Part shown: positions 52,945 to 60,241 of the stretch, piece after piece
Position numbering within the stretch: the stretch's first letter is position 1
Layout of the letters: every line of letters begins with the position of its first letter
Origin: Kaistia terrae
Lineage (GTDB): Bacteria > Pseudomonadota > Alphaproteobacteria > Rhizobiales > Kaistiaceae
DNA: 64,000 bases
NCBI RefSeq assembly: GCF_026344005.1
Contig: NZ_JAPKNH010000004.1
Location: forward strand, 248,001-312,000
Direction: 5' to 3'
Notes under the pieces: generated by a model
The model's database searches: none
What the model saw: the letters and a program-made list of their open reading frames with translations, nothing else
What the model was told of the DNA's origin: nothing
Made by a program: the position numbers and the translations under genes

Positions 52945-53134
52945 TGGCCGCTGTCCATCAGCGAAGAGTTCGCAGTCTCTTGGGATTGGAGGGGGTGCTG
53001 CGCCCTAGGGCTCAATTCGCGTGCTAGCTTGCGTCCATCGAAACTCGGGCATCTGATCCCTCAACCAGGGATCGCGCTCGGAATATTGCCCCCATCCGGG
53101 TCTGGTTCGCTCGTCGCGAAGGAATATAGTTTTC

Positions 53135-54115
53135 ATGCCCCAGATCACCCTGATCACCACCGGCGGCACCATTGCCTCCCGGCTTGCCGCGGATGGCCGC
53201 GACGTCGTCGCCAGTGTCTCCGGCGCCGATCTGCGGGCCACGCTGCACGATCCGCTCGAGGGCATCGAGATCGCGATCGACGAGTTCTGCAATGTCGGCA
53301 GCTACGCGATCGACCTGCCGCTCGCCTTCAATCTCGCCAGGCGCATTGCCGAGCATCTCGCCAATCCGGCCTGCGACGGCGTCGTCGTCACCCATGGCAC
53401 CGACACGATGGAGGAGAGCGCCTGGATGGCTGATCTCCTCGTCACCAGCGACAAGCCGGTGGTGTTCACCGGCGCGCAGCGCAGCGCCGACGAGCCGGAT
53501 ACGGACGGCCCGCGCAACATCGCCGACGCGATCCGCATTGCCGCAAGCCCCACGGCGCGCGGCCTCGGCGTGATGATCGTCTTCGAGCAGGATTTCCATG
53601 CTGCCCGCGACGTCACCAAGACCCACGCCTCGCGCGTCGACACCTTCCGCTCCGGCGAGCACGGCAAGCTCGGCGAGGTCGATGGCGATCGCGTCCTCGT
53701 CCATCGCAAGCCCCTGCTGCGCAAGGCCTACGCGCCGGGCCAGGTCGAGACCGACGTCGAACTGATCAAGATGGTGATGGGCGCTTCCGACCGCGCCATC
53801 CGCTTCGCGGCGGCGAGCGGCGCCAAGGCGATTGTGCTCGAGGGGTTTGGCCGCGGCAACGCGACCCCGGCCGTCACCCGGGCCGTCGCGGAACTGGCCG
53901 AAACCGGCATTCCCGTCATCGTCGCGTCGCGCTGCCCGGAAGGTCGGGTCAAGCCGATCTATGGCAATGGCGGCGGCAAGGATCTGGAGCGCGCCGGCGT
54001 GATCTTCGCCGGCGATCTCTCCGGCATCAAGGCGCGCATCCTCGCCTCGGTATTGCTGGGCCTGGGGCTGGAGCGGGAGGAGATCCGGGCGGAGTTTGAG
54101 GTGCTGGGCGGGTAG
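53135..54115 (+). CDS. Asparaginase-family amidohydrolase
   Basis: A 326-residue asparaginase/glutaminase-fold enzyme. Both catalytic threonine motifs are present: LITTGGTIAS (N-terminal) and VVTHGTDTMEESAW (about 87-100). C-terminal stretch: ASRCPEGRVKPIYGNGGGKD. No signal peptide, so it is cytoplasmic. It hydrolyses L-asparagine or a related amide to acid and ammonia. It faces the COG0523/deacetylase operon, convergent with the GTPase gene across a repeat cluster; a shared role in amide or imide breakdown is possible but unproven. Confidence 0.9.
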   Translation: MPQITLITTGGTIASRLAADGRDVVASVSGADLRATLHDPLEGIEIAIDEFCNVGSYAIDLPLAFNLARRIAEHLANPACDGVVVTHGTDTMEESAWMADLLVTSDKPVVFTGAQRSADEPDTDGPRNIADAIRIAASPTARGLGVMIVFEQDFHAARDVTKTHASRVDTFRSGEHGKLGEVDGDRVLVHRKPLLRKAYAPGQVETDVELIKMVMGASDRAIRFAAASGAKAIVLEGFGRGNATPAVTRAVAELAETGIPVIVASRCPEGRVKPIYGNGGGKDLERAGVIFAGDLSGIKARILASVLLGLGLEREEIRAEFEVLGG

Positions 54116-54154
54116 GGGGGCTTTTCCCGCTCCTCCTACGGACTCCGCCAAACC

Positions 54155-54530
54155 ATCTACCGTCATTCCGGCGAAAGCCGGAATCCATGCAGCCGAAACC
54201 TCGGTCCGATGTCGCTTGGCCTCCCGATGACCCGGCTGTATGGATCCCGGCTCGGGGGCCGGGATGACGGCGAGCGTGGGAACAAGATCGTGATCCTGCT
54301 GTCATAGCTCACGCCTTCACCTCTCCCATGGGGAGAACTCGACGGCCGGAGGCCGGCGGGTGAGGGTTGCTATCTACCCGGAGGGGCCCCCTGGGTTTCT
54401 GCCGTCATCCTCGCGAAGGCGAGGATCCATGCATCAGGGTTGCCGGAGGTAAGACCTCGGTCTGTTCCGACCTGCGAATGTTCAGGGTGTATGGATCCTC
54501 GCCTTCGCGAGGATGACGGCGAGCTTGACG
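54155..54530. repeat. Cluster of dispersed palindromic repeats
   Basis: The 457-bp gap between convergent genes is filled with REP-like elements. There are four stem-loops of the type CCGTCAT-stem-ATCCATG: 54165-54184 (ATTCCGGC/GCCGGAAT), 54244-54265 (inverted copy), 54407-54426 (ATCCTCGC/GCGAGGAT) and 54495-54514 (inverted copy). They form two head-to-head pairs. Between the pairs lies a second family (CTTCACCTCTCCC, GGCGGGTGAGGG) shared with 3749-3913. No gene seen. Transcripts from both sides would fold here and stop. Confidence 0.8.
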
Positions 54531-54572
54531 ATGCGCCCTGCGGAAATCCGCTCCAGGAGCGCCAGACTTATT

Positions 54573-55670
54573 CTAAGCGCCCTTGGTCAGCCCGCCCGCC
54601 AGCTGCGCCAGGCCGTTGAAGGCCCGGAAGGAACGCTCGACCAGCACTGGGTCTAGCCCCTTGGCGATCACCACGAGATGCGTGCCAGTGACGCCATCCG
54701 GCCAGCGGTCGAGGTGCATCGGCTTGTGGATCAGGTGCTGCACGCCCTGGATGACGACCGGGCTGTCATTGCCCTCGATGTCGAGCAGGCCTTTCAGGCG
54801 CAGGATCTCGCCGCCATGGCGGTTGAGCAGCATTGACAGCCAGAGGCCGAAGCGCGCCCAGTTTAGCGGCGCGTCGCCCATCAGCACGAAGGCACGGATG
54901 TCGCCATGCCGGTTGACGTCATGCTCATGCGCATGGTGGTGAGAATGACCGTGATCGTGATGGTGCCCGTGAGCAGCATGCGTGCGCGTCTCGGCCTTGA
55001 GCCAACGGGCGACTTCCTGGCCGCGTGCCACGATGTCGTGGATGTCGCGGACGAACAGCGCATCGTCCGGCTGCATCGTTTCGTCGAGTTCGAGGATCTC
55101 CGCCGCCGGATTGAGCGCTTCGAGCCGGGCGCGCAGGTAGGCGGTGTCTTCGGGCGCGGCGATGTCGCTCTTCGAGATGATGAGCCGGTCGGCGACGGCA
55201 ACCTGGCGCTGCGATTCCACGAAGGCGTCGAGATTGACGAGGCCGTTCGGCACATCGACGACGGTGACGATGTTGCCGACCCGAAAGTGATGGCGGAGCA
55301 TCGGATCGGCGGAAAGGGTCGCCACGATCGGCGCCGGGTCGGCGATGCCCGTCGTCTCGATGGCGATGCGCGAGAAGCGCGGGATCTCGCCATTGCGGCT
55401 GCGTTCGAACAGCGACAGCAGCGCGTCCTTCAGGTCGGTGCGGATGTTGCAGCAGATGCAGCCGCTCTTCAGCAGCACGATGTCGTCGTCGATCGCCTCG
55501 ACCAGCAGATGGTCGAGCCCGACCTCGCCGAACTCGTTTATGATGACTGCCGTGCCGGCGAGCGAGGGGAGGCTGAGCAGGCGCTTCAGCAGCGAGGTCT
55601 TGCCCGCGCCGAGAAAGCCGGTCAGCACATTGGCGGTGATGCGGTCGTCGCCGTCGTCGGAAACGGTCAT
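54573..55670 (-). CDS. COG0523 (CobW/Zng1-like) GTPase metallochaperone, His-rich
   Basis: A 365-residue G3E GTPase. Walker A GFLGAGKTS (18-26), metal site CICC (71-74) and ETTG (105-108) are present; the base-specificity motif is SKSD (166-169). A histidine cluster lies at 231-255 (HGHHHDHGHSHHHAHEH) between the GTPase domain and the C-terminal CobW_C domain. Such proteins insert Zn, Co or Fe into client enzymes. ATG 55670 overlaps the stop of the small upstream gene (TGATG). The metal-dependent deacetylase at 56053-56952, first gene of the operon, is the probable client. Confidence 0.9.
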   Translation of the reverse strand: MTVSDDGDDRITANVLTGFLGAGKTSLLKRLLSLPSLAGTAVIINEFGEVGLDHLLVEAIDDDIVLLKSGCICCNIRTDLKDALLSLFERSRNGEIPRFSRIAIETTGIADPAPIVATLSADPMLRHHFRVGNIVTVVDVPNGLVNLDAFVESQRQVAVADRLIISKSDIAAPEDTAYLRARLEALNPAAEILELDETMQPDDALFVRDIHDIVARGQEVARWLKAETRTHAAHGHHHDHGHSHHHAHEHDVNRHGDIRAFVLMGDAPLNWARFGLWLSMLLNRHGGEILRLKGLLDIEGNDSPVVIQGVQHLIHKPMHLDRWPDGVTGTHLVVIAKGLDPVLVERSFRAFNGLAQLAGGLTKGA

Positions 55671-55975
55671 CACGAAATCCCCTCCATCCGGTCGAGGGTT
55701 GCCGGGTCGAGCGGGTCGAAGCTCCGGCCGGTCAGCTTTTCCGCTTCCGGCCAGATGGCGCCGAAATGGTCGATGATGGCGGTCTTGCCATTGCGGGCGC
55801 GGAGCGTGAAGCGGCCGGCCCATTCGTCGAGCGTCAGCCCGTAGGGCTTCAGGATCTGGTTGGCGATGCGGGCGCGCGCCTGTCGTTCGGCCGCTGGCGT
55901 CAGGCCGGTCGCCGTCGCCGCGTTGCCGCCGGTCCAGTGGTCGCTGCCGCCAAAGGCGCCGCACAATCCGCACAT
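55670..55975 (-). CDS. Small MCGLCG-start protein of unknown function
   Basis: A 101-residue protein starting at ATG 55975 after GGAAAG. The N-terminus MCGLCGAFGGSDHWTGG has a Cys pair at positions 2 and 5 and a nearby His/Trp; if the Met is removed, Cys2 is exposed, as in N-terminal nucleophile proteins. The rest is mixed helical with ARIANQILKPYGLTLDEW and ends DPATLDRMEGIS. No known family recognised. Translationally coupled to the COG0523 GTPase gene and 77 bp behind the deacetylase gene; likely works with the GTPase in metal delivery or sensing. Confidence 0.75.
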   Translation of the reverse strand: MCGLCGAFGGSDHWTGGNAATATGLTPAAERQARARIANQILKPYGLTLDEWAGRFTLRARNGKTAIIDHFGAIWPEAEKLTGRSFDPLDPATLDRMEGIS

Positions 55976-56052
55976 CGTCTCGTCTTTCCAGCCCGTGTCT
56001 CGGTTGGGGCGCGGCGGCGGTCCGAAAAACCGTCGCCGCGCCAAAATGTCGA

Positions 56053-56952
56053 TCAGGACTGCGGGCGTGCCGTGCCGTTTTTCGGGAAGCGCGTTGCAAA
56101 ATCCTCGGCGATGGTTTCCATCGTCACGAACTTCACGCCCTCAAAACCCTTCATGTATTCGAACAGGCGCTCATGCATCTTCAGCACGTGCGGCTTGCCC
56201 GAGACGTCGGGATGGATCGTCAGCGGGAACACGGCATAGTCGTAGTTCTCGTAGACCCAGTCGAACTGGTCCTTCCACATCTGCTCGATATCGCGCGGAT
56301 TGACGAAGCCGTGGCTGTTCGGCGAGGCCTTGATGAACATCATCGGCGGCAGGTCGTCGAGATACCAGGAGGCCGGGATCTCGATCAGGTCGGTCTCCTC
56401 GCCCTGGACATAGGGCTTCATCCAGGTCGAGGGATGCTTTGAGTAATCGATCTTGGTCCATTCGTCGCCGACCGTCACATAATAGGGGTGATGGTCGTTG
56501 TGCATCAGCGAGTGGTCGTACTTGATGCCCTTCTGCTTCAGCAGCTCGTTGGTCTTGGAGCCGAATTCCCACCACGGCGCGACGTAGCCGCGCGGCGGCT
56601 TGCCGGAGAGCTTGGTGATCAGCTCGACGCATTTGTCGAAGATCGCTTCCTCCTGCTCGGGCGTCATGGCGATCGGGTTTTCATGGCTGTAGCCATGCAT
56701 GCCGATCTCGTGGCCGGCGTCGGCGACGGCCTTCATCTCGGTCCAGAAGCTCTCGATCGAGTGGCCGGGGATGAACCAGGTGGTCTGGATGCCCCACTTC
56801 TCGAACATCCGCAGCAGGCGGGCGCTGCCGACATGGCCGGCAAAGGCGCCGCGCGAGATATCGCAAGGGCTGTCCTCGCCGCCATAGGAGCCGAGCCAGC
56901 CGGCTACGGCGTCGACGTCGATCCCGTAGGATACGAAGATCTCTTTCGGCAT
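56053..56952 (-). CDS. Polysaccharide-deacetylase-fold hydrolase, HpPgdA / cyclic-imidase type
   Basis: A 299-residue NodB-fold hydrolase. Metal-site elements: Asp12/Asp14 in [12 protein letters not shown] and His86/His90 in HGYSH; substrate region APWWEF (125-130), then [12 protein letters not shown] and PANWY-like [14 protein letters not shown]. The whole sequence closely follows Helicobacter PgdA (HP0310), whose structure resembles cyclic imidases, and allantoinase PuuE-type proteins. No signal peptide, which argues against an external peptidoglycan substrate. I favour hydrolysis of a cyclic imide or amide. First gene of the operon with the MCGLCG and COG0523 genes. Confidence 0.82.
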   Translation of the reverse strand: MPKEIFVSYGIDVDAVAGWLGSYGGEDSPCDISRGAFAGHVGSARLLRMFEKWGIQTTWFIPGHSIESFWTEMKAVADAGHEIGMHGYSHENPIAMTPEQEEAIFDKCVELITKLSGKPPRGYVAPWWEFGSKTNELLKQKGIKYDHSLMHNDHHPYYVTVGDEWTKIDYSKHPSTWMKPYVQGEETDLIEIPASWYLDDLPPMMFIKASPNSHGFVNPRDIEQMWKDQFDWVYENYDYAVFPLTIHPDVSGKPHVLKMHERLFEYMKGFEGVKFVTMETIAEDFATRFPKNGTARPQS

Positions 56953-57379
56953 GTCGTTCCTTTCCGTCCGGTCAATCTTTTGGAGCGCGACGGCGCTGTG
57001 GCCGGATCATTGCAGCATCGGATTGGTCCGGCCAGACACTCATTTGTGCAGGGTTTTGTGCAGTTGCCACGATTGACGGCAAGGAGCGGACGCCGTCCCG
57101 CTTGAGCTTGGCGGCGAACTCGGTTATTGGCGGCTCAGGTGCGGGACGACCCGTATCGACGCTGCATTCGGGGACGGCCCCATTATCTCGATAGGAGATA
57201 GTGGACGTGCTCTGTCCCATACGAATGCCTCAGCCCGACATCATTTCGGGCATTCCCCTTCAGATCCCGAGCGAACGGCGCCTACCACCCATGCGGCGCT
57301 TCGTTGCGTCTGCATGCGCCCCCGGACCGTCGGTCCCGGGCCTCGGCGATCTGCATTCCTTCAACATGAAAGGTGCATG
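56953..57379. promoter_or_regulatory. 427-bp divergent region with 9-bp direct repeats
   Basis: It lies between the deacetylase and atpB-like starts. TTTGTGCAG occurs at 57043-57051 and again at 57055-57063, a 12-bp period, about 91-111 bp before the deacetylase start. This is a possible regulator site on one DNA face. A short minus-strand open frame at 56972-57220 lacks any support as a gene. Confidence 0.4.
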
Positions 57380-58129
57380 ATGGCCGGGCCCATCGAACAG
57401 TTCGAAATCAAGACGTTGCTGCACATCGCCGAAATCGGCGGGCAGAAGATCGCCTTCACCAATTCGACCGCCTTCATGCTGCTGACGGTGGCCGCCATCT
57501 TCGCCTTCCTCACGCTGTCGACACGGGCCCGCGCGCTGGTGCCGGGGCGCTGGCAGTCGGTCGCGGAGGTGCTCTACGAATTCGTTGCGAAGACCCTCAG
57601 CGATAATGCCGGCCGCGAGGGGATGCGGTTCTTCCCGCTGGTCTTCTCGCTGTTCATGTTCATCCTGGTCGCCAATCTGATTGGCATGTTCCCCTATGCC
57701 TTCACGGTGACCAGCCAGATCATCATCACCTTCGCGCTGGCGATGACCGTCTTTCTCACGGTCACCGTCTACGGCCTCTGGCGCAATGGCTGGAAGTTCT
57801 TCCGGCTGTTCCTGCCGTCCGGCGTGCCGCTGGCGCTGGCGCCGGTCGTCGTGCCGATCGAGATGGTCTCTTACATCTCGCGGCCGATCAGCCATTCGGC
57901 GCGTCTGTTCGCCGTCATGCTGGCCGGCCACATCACGCTGAAGGTCTTTGCCGGCTTCGTCGCCGCGCTCGGCGGGCTTGGCGGCCTCGGCATTGCCGGC
58001 GCGCTCCTGCCGCTCGTCATGATCGTGGCGCTTACCGGTCTCGAACTCATGATGGCGATGATCCAAGCCTACATCTTCACCATGCTGACCTGCATGTATC
58101 TGAACGACGCGCTGCATCCGGGCCACTGA
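57380..58129 (+). CDS. F0 ATP-synthase subunit a, orphan copy
   Basis: A 249-residue membrane protein with five to six hydrophobic segments and the alphaproteobacterial AtpB pattern ([23 protein letters not shown]). The essential helix holds Arg175 in [16 protein letters not shown]; the Asn that usually follows (RLFxNM) is Val here. The last helix is [20 protein letters not shown]. No atpI, atpE or atpF flank it, unlike normal operons; it lies between the deacetylase and PPC genes. ATG 57380 is best spaced from AAAGG; ATG 57377 is equally possible. A paralogue or relocated gene. Confidence 0.87.
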   Translation: MAGPIEQFEIKTLLHIAEIGGQKIAFTNSTAFMLLTVAAIFAFLTLSTRARALVPGRWQSVAEVLYEFVAKTLSDNAGREGMRFFPLVFSLFMFILVANLIGMFPYAFTVTSQIIITFALAMTVFLTVTVYGLWRNGWKFFRLFLPSGVPLALAPVVVPIEMVSYISRPISHSARLFAVMLAGHITLKVFAGFVAALGGLGGLGIAGALLPLVMIVALTGLELMMAMIQAYIFTMLTCMYLNDALHPGH

Positions 58130-58150
58130 GGCATCCCGATAGGCGGAATC

Positions 58151-58189
58151 ACCCTGGGGCGAGTCGTCCGGCATGCGTCGCCCCGGGGT
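58151..58189 (+). terminator. Hairpin after atpB-like gene
   Basis: ACCCTGGGGCGA pairs with TCGCCCCGGGGT (one G-T wobble) over 15 bases, 21 bp past the stop. No T-run. Separates atpB from the PPC-ECF operon. Confidence 0.55.
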
Positions 58190-58281
58190 ATGCCATTGCT
58201 GCGGCGATGGGCGGCGATGTCATGCCGTTCTGTTGCTGACCCGGCAAAGTGAAATACTCTACCGATCCGATCGAGTTTAAA

Positions 58282-58311
58282 TTGACAGCCGTTTCGGCGG
58301 TCTCCTACGCC
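58282..58311 (+). promoter_or_regulatory. Possible promoter of the PPC-ECF operon
   Basis: TTGACA at 58282-58287 lies in an AT-rich stretch; an 18-bp spacer leads to TACGCC, a poor -10. About 65 bases of leader follow, able to form a TCCT..GCC-TGCT-GGC..AGGA stem. No known riboswitch recognised. Confidence 0.25.
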
Positions 58312-58376
58312 TGCTGGCAGGAGGACCGCAGCGCCATCGCAGGCTCTCCAAAACGCGCAGTCAACAGGACATTCCC

Positions 58377-58808
58377 ATGAGCTCTTCCGCTGTCGCCCCT
58401 TCGAGCGGTGCCCGTTTTTATGCGCTGCGGCTGAAGCCCGGCCAGGACGTCGCGCTCGAACTGCGCAAGTTCGTCGATGATAACGGACTGAAGGCGGTCA
58501 GCATCGTCACCGTGGTCGGCAGCCTGACCAAGGCGTCGCTGCGCTTCGCCAATACCGGCGTCTGGGTCGAGCGCGAGGGCCATTTCGAGATCGTCTCGCT
58601 GGTCGGCACCGTCGACGCCAAGGGCGACCACCTGCATATCGCGCTATCCGACCGCCATGGCGTCACAACCGGCGCCCATTTCGGCCCCGGTTCCTCCGTG
58701 TACACCACGGCCGAGATCGTGCTCGCCGAATTGACCGACCTCGACTTCACCCGCGAGCTCTGTGCGCTCTCGGGCTACGAGGAACTGATCGTAAAGCCGC
58801 GCGACTGA
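58377..58808 (+). CDS. PPC/DUF296-domain protein
   Basis: A 143-residue protein of the PPC (plant and prokaryote conserved, DUF296) fold. It has RFYALRLKPGQDVALELRKF, VVGSLTKASLRF, and GDHLHIALSDRHGVTTGAHF. The three His (85, 87, 101) form the probable metal or ligand site. Bacterial members are trimers of unknown role, often beside transport or carbon-storage genes. It is 72 bp before the ECF S-component gene, probably in one operon, so it may bind or process the imported compound in the cytoplasm. Confidence 0.85.
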   Translation: MSSSAVAPSSGARFYALRLKPGQDVALELRKFVDDNGLKAVSIVTVVGSLTKASLRFANTGVWVEREGHFEIVSLVGTVDAKGDHLHIALSDRHGVTTGAHFGPGSSVYTTAEIVLAELTDLDFTRELCALSGYEELIVKPRD

Positions 58809-58880
58809 GCCGGAATTTCCAAGCGATCGCGCCGATTGGCGCCGATCCCACGTTCAAGACCAAGCTGGGGGTATGAGACC

Positions 58881-59477
58881 ATGACGACCAACACGGCTAC
58901 CGCGAGCCTCATCAGCACGCGCGTTCTCGTCCTGATCGCGGCGGCGATCGTCATCAACATCGTCGGCGGCCAGATCAACGATGCGCTGCGCCTGCCGATC
59001 TTCCTCGATTCGATTGGCACCGTGCTGGTCGCCGTGTTGGCCGGGCCGATCGCCGGCGGCCTTGCCGGCCTGCTGACCAACCTGATCTGGGGCCTTCTCA
59101 CCAATCCGGTCGCCGCCGCCTTCGCGCCGGTAGCGCTGGTGATCGGCGTCGTCGCCGGTATCCTGGCCCGTCTCGGCTGGTTCCGCACACTCTGGCAGGC
59201 GGCGATTTCCGGCGTTGTCATCGCTTTCTTCCTGACCCTCGTCGCCGTGCCGATCCAGGTCTACCTGTTCGGCGGCGTCACCGGCGCCGGTTCCGATTTC
59301 GCCGTCGCCTACCTGTCGCAGGTCGGCCAGTCGCTGTTCGGCTCGGTCGCGCTCACCGTGTTCGGCTCCAACATCATCGACAAGGTCGTCACCGCACTGA
59401 TCGTCTGGCTTCTGGTCCGCCAGCTGCCGCAGCGCCTGGTCACGGGCTACGACTATCTGAAGTTCAGCCGCGCCTGA
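58881..59477 (+). CDS. ECF transporter S component (substrate-binding membrane subunit)
   Basis: A 198-residue integral membrane protein with about six hydrophobic segments. The first helix (STRVLVLIAAAIVINIVGGQ) and the stretch IFLDSIGTVLVAVLAGPIAG are typical of ECF S components. Ligand residues are unrecognised, so the vitamin, metal or other substrate is unknown. ATG 58881 follows GGGGG. The stop overlaps the EcfT gene start (TGATG). Group I type: dedicated T and A subunits are encoded just after it. Confidence 0.85.
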   Translation: MTTNTATASLISTRVLVLIAAAIVINIVGGQINDALRLPIFLDSIGTVLVAVLAGPIAGGLAGLLTNLIWGLLTNPVAAAFAPVALVIGVVAGILARLGWFRTLWQAAISGVVIAFFLTLVAVPIQVYLFGGVTGAGSDFAVAYLSQVGQSLFGSVALTVFGSNIIDKVVTALIVWLLVRQLPQRLVTGYDYLKFSRA

Positions 59478-60241
59478 TGGCTTCAGGCGTTCTCTATAGC
59501 CCGGTGGAGTCCTGGCTCCATCGGGCCAATCCCTTGACCAAGCTTTGCGGCCTGGTCTGGATCGTCAGCCTGACCTTCGTCCTGCCGCCCGCCTGGGTCT
59601 GGGGGCTGGTCGGGCTGATCCTGCTTATGGCGCTTGCGCTCGGCATGGGCCGCGCGGTGCTGCAGCGGTTCGCGGCGACGGCGCTTCCCTTCGTCGCCTC
59701 GATCTCGATCGTGCAGGCGCTGTTCATCGTCCATCCCGACGCGCGGCCGCTGATCGGGCCGCTCTCGATCAGCGATATCGGCCTGGCGCATGCGGTCTCG
59801 ATCGGCGGCCGGGTCGCGGCCATCATCGCCGCGTCGCTGGTCTTGGTCACGTCGACGCACCCCTCCGTCCTGCTGCGCGCCTTCGACGCCGCCGGCTGGC
59901 CGCCGGCGCTCGCTTTTCTGTTCGCGAGCCCTTTGCTGATGATCGAGACCTTCGGCAACCGCGCCAAGGCGATCCGCGACGCACAGGCGACGCGGGGACT
60001 GCGGTTGAAGGGCCGCTTCCTGTCGCGCGTGAAGAGCATTCCCGCGCTGGTGGCGCCGCTGGTCACCACGGCGCTGATCGAGGCGGACGAGCGCGCCCAT
60101 GTTCTGGCCGGCCGCGGCTTTCGCGCCCATGCCCGCCGCACCACGCTGGAGCCGGTCGTCGATGCCCCGTTCGAGCGCCCGCTGCGCATTGTCCTGCTCG
60201 CACTCGCCATTCTCCAGATCGCAGTCCGCCTATGGCTTTGA
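59477..60241 (+). CDS. ecfT: ECF transporter T component (EcfT)
   Basis: A 254-residue membrane subunit with four to five hydrophobic segments (SLTFVLPPAWVWGLVGLILL and others). The two coupling motifs with Arg are present: QATRGLRLKG and VLAGRGFRAHAR, which transmit ATPase movement to the S component. ATG 59477 overlaps the S-component stop; the stop overlaps the ATPase start by 10 bp. Confidence 0.9.
   Translation: MASGVLYSPVESWLHRANPLTKLCGLVWIVSLTFVLPPAWVWGLVGLILLMALALGMGRAVLQRFAATALPFVASISIVQALFIVHPDARPLIGPLSISDIGLAHAVSIGGRVAAIIAASLVLVTSTHPSVLLRAFDAAGWPPALAFLFASPLLMIETFGNRAKAIRDAQATRGLRLKGRFLSRVKSIPALVAPLVTTALIEADERAHVLAGRGFRAHARRTTLEPVVDAPFERPLRIVLLALAILQIAVRLWL

Noticed and set aside
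54573..54620. Frameshifted continuation of the COG0523 gene into the repeat cluster
   Set aside because: The reading frame ends normally in the CobW C-terminal domain before the repeats.
55670..55975. Class II glutamine amidotransferase, suggested by the MCG start
   Set aside because: The protein is only 101 residues and lacks the rest of the glutaminase domain; the resemblance is limited to the first residues.
52009..56952. Defence island
   Set aside because: Apart from the lone HNH gene, the neighbours are metabolic (asparaginase, GTPase, deacetylase); no methylase, helicase, toxin or integrase.
56972..57220. An 82-codon minus-strand open frame between the deacetylase and atpB-like genes
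   Set aside because: No ribosome site, no recognisable family, and it covers the likely promoter.
58190..58376. Riboswitch in front of the PPC-ECF operon
   Set aside because: ECF operons often carry one, but the leader shows no cobalamin, TPP, preQ1 or guanidine consensus that I can recognise.
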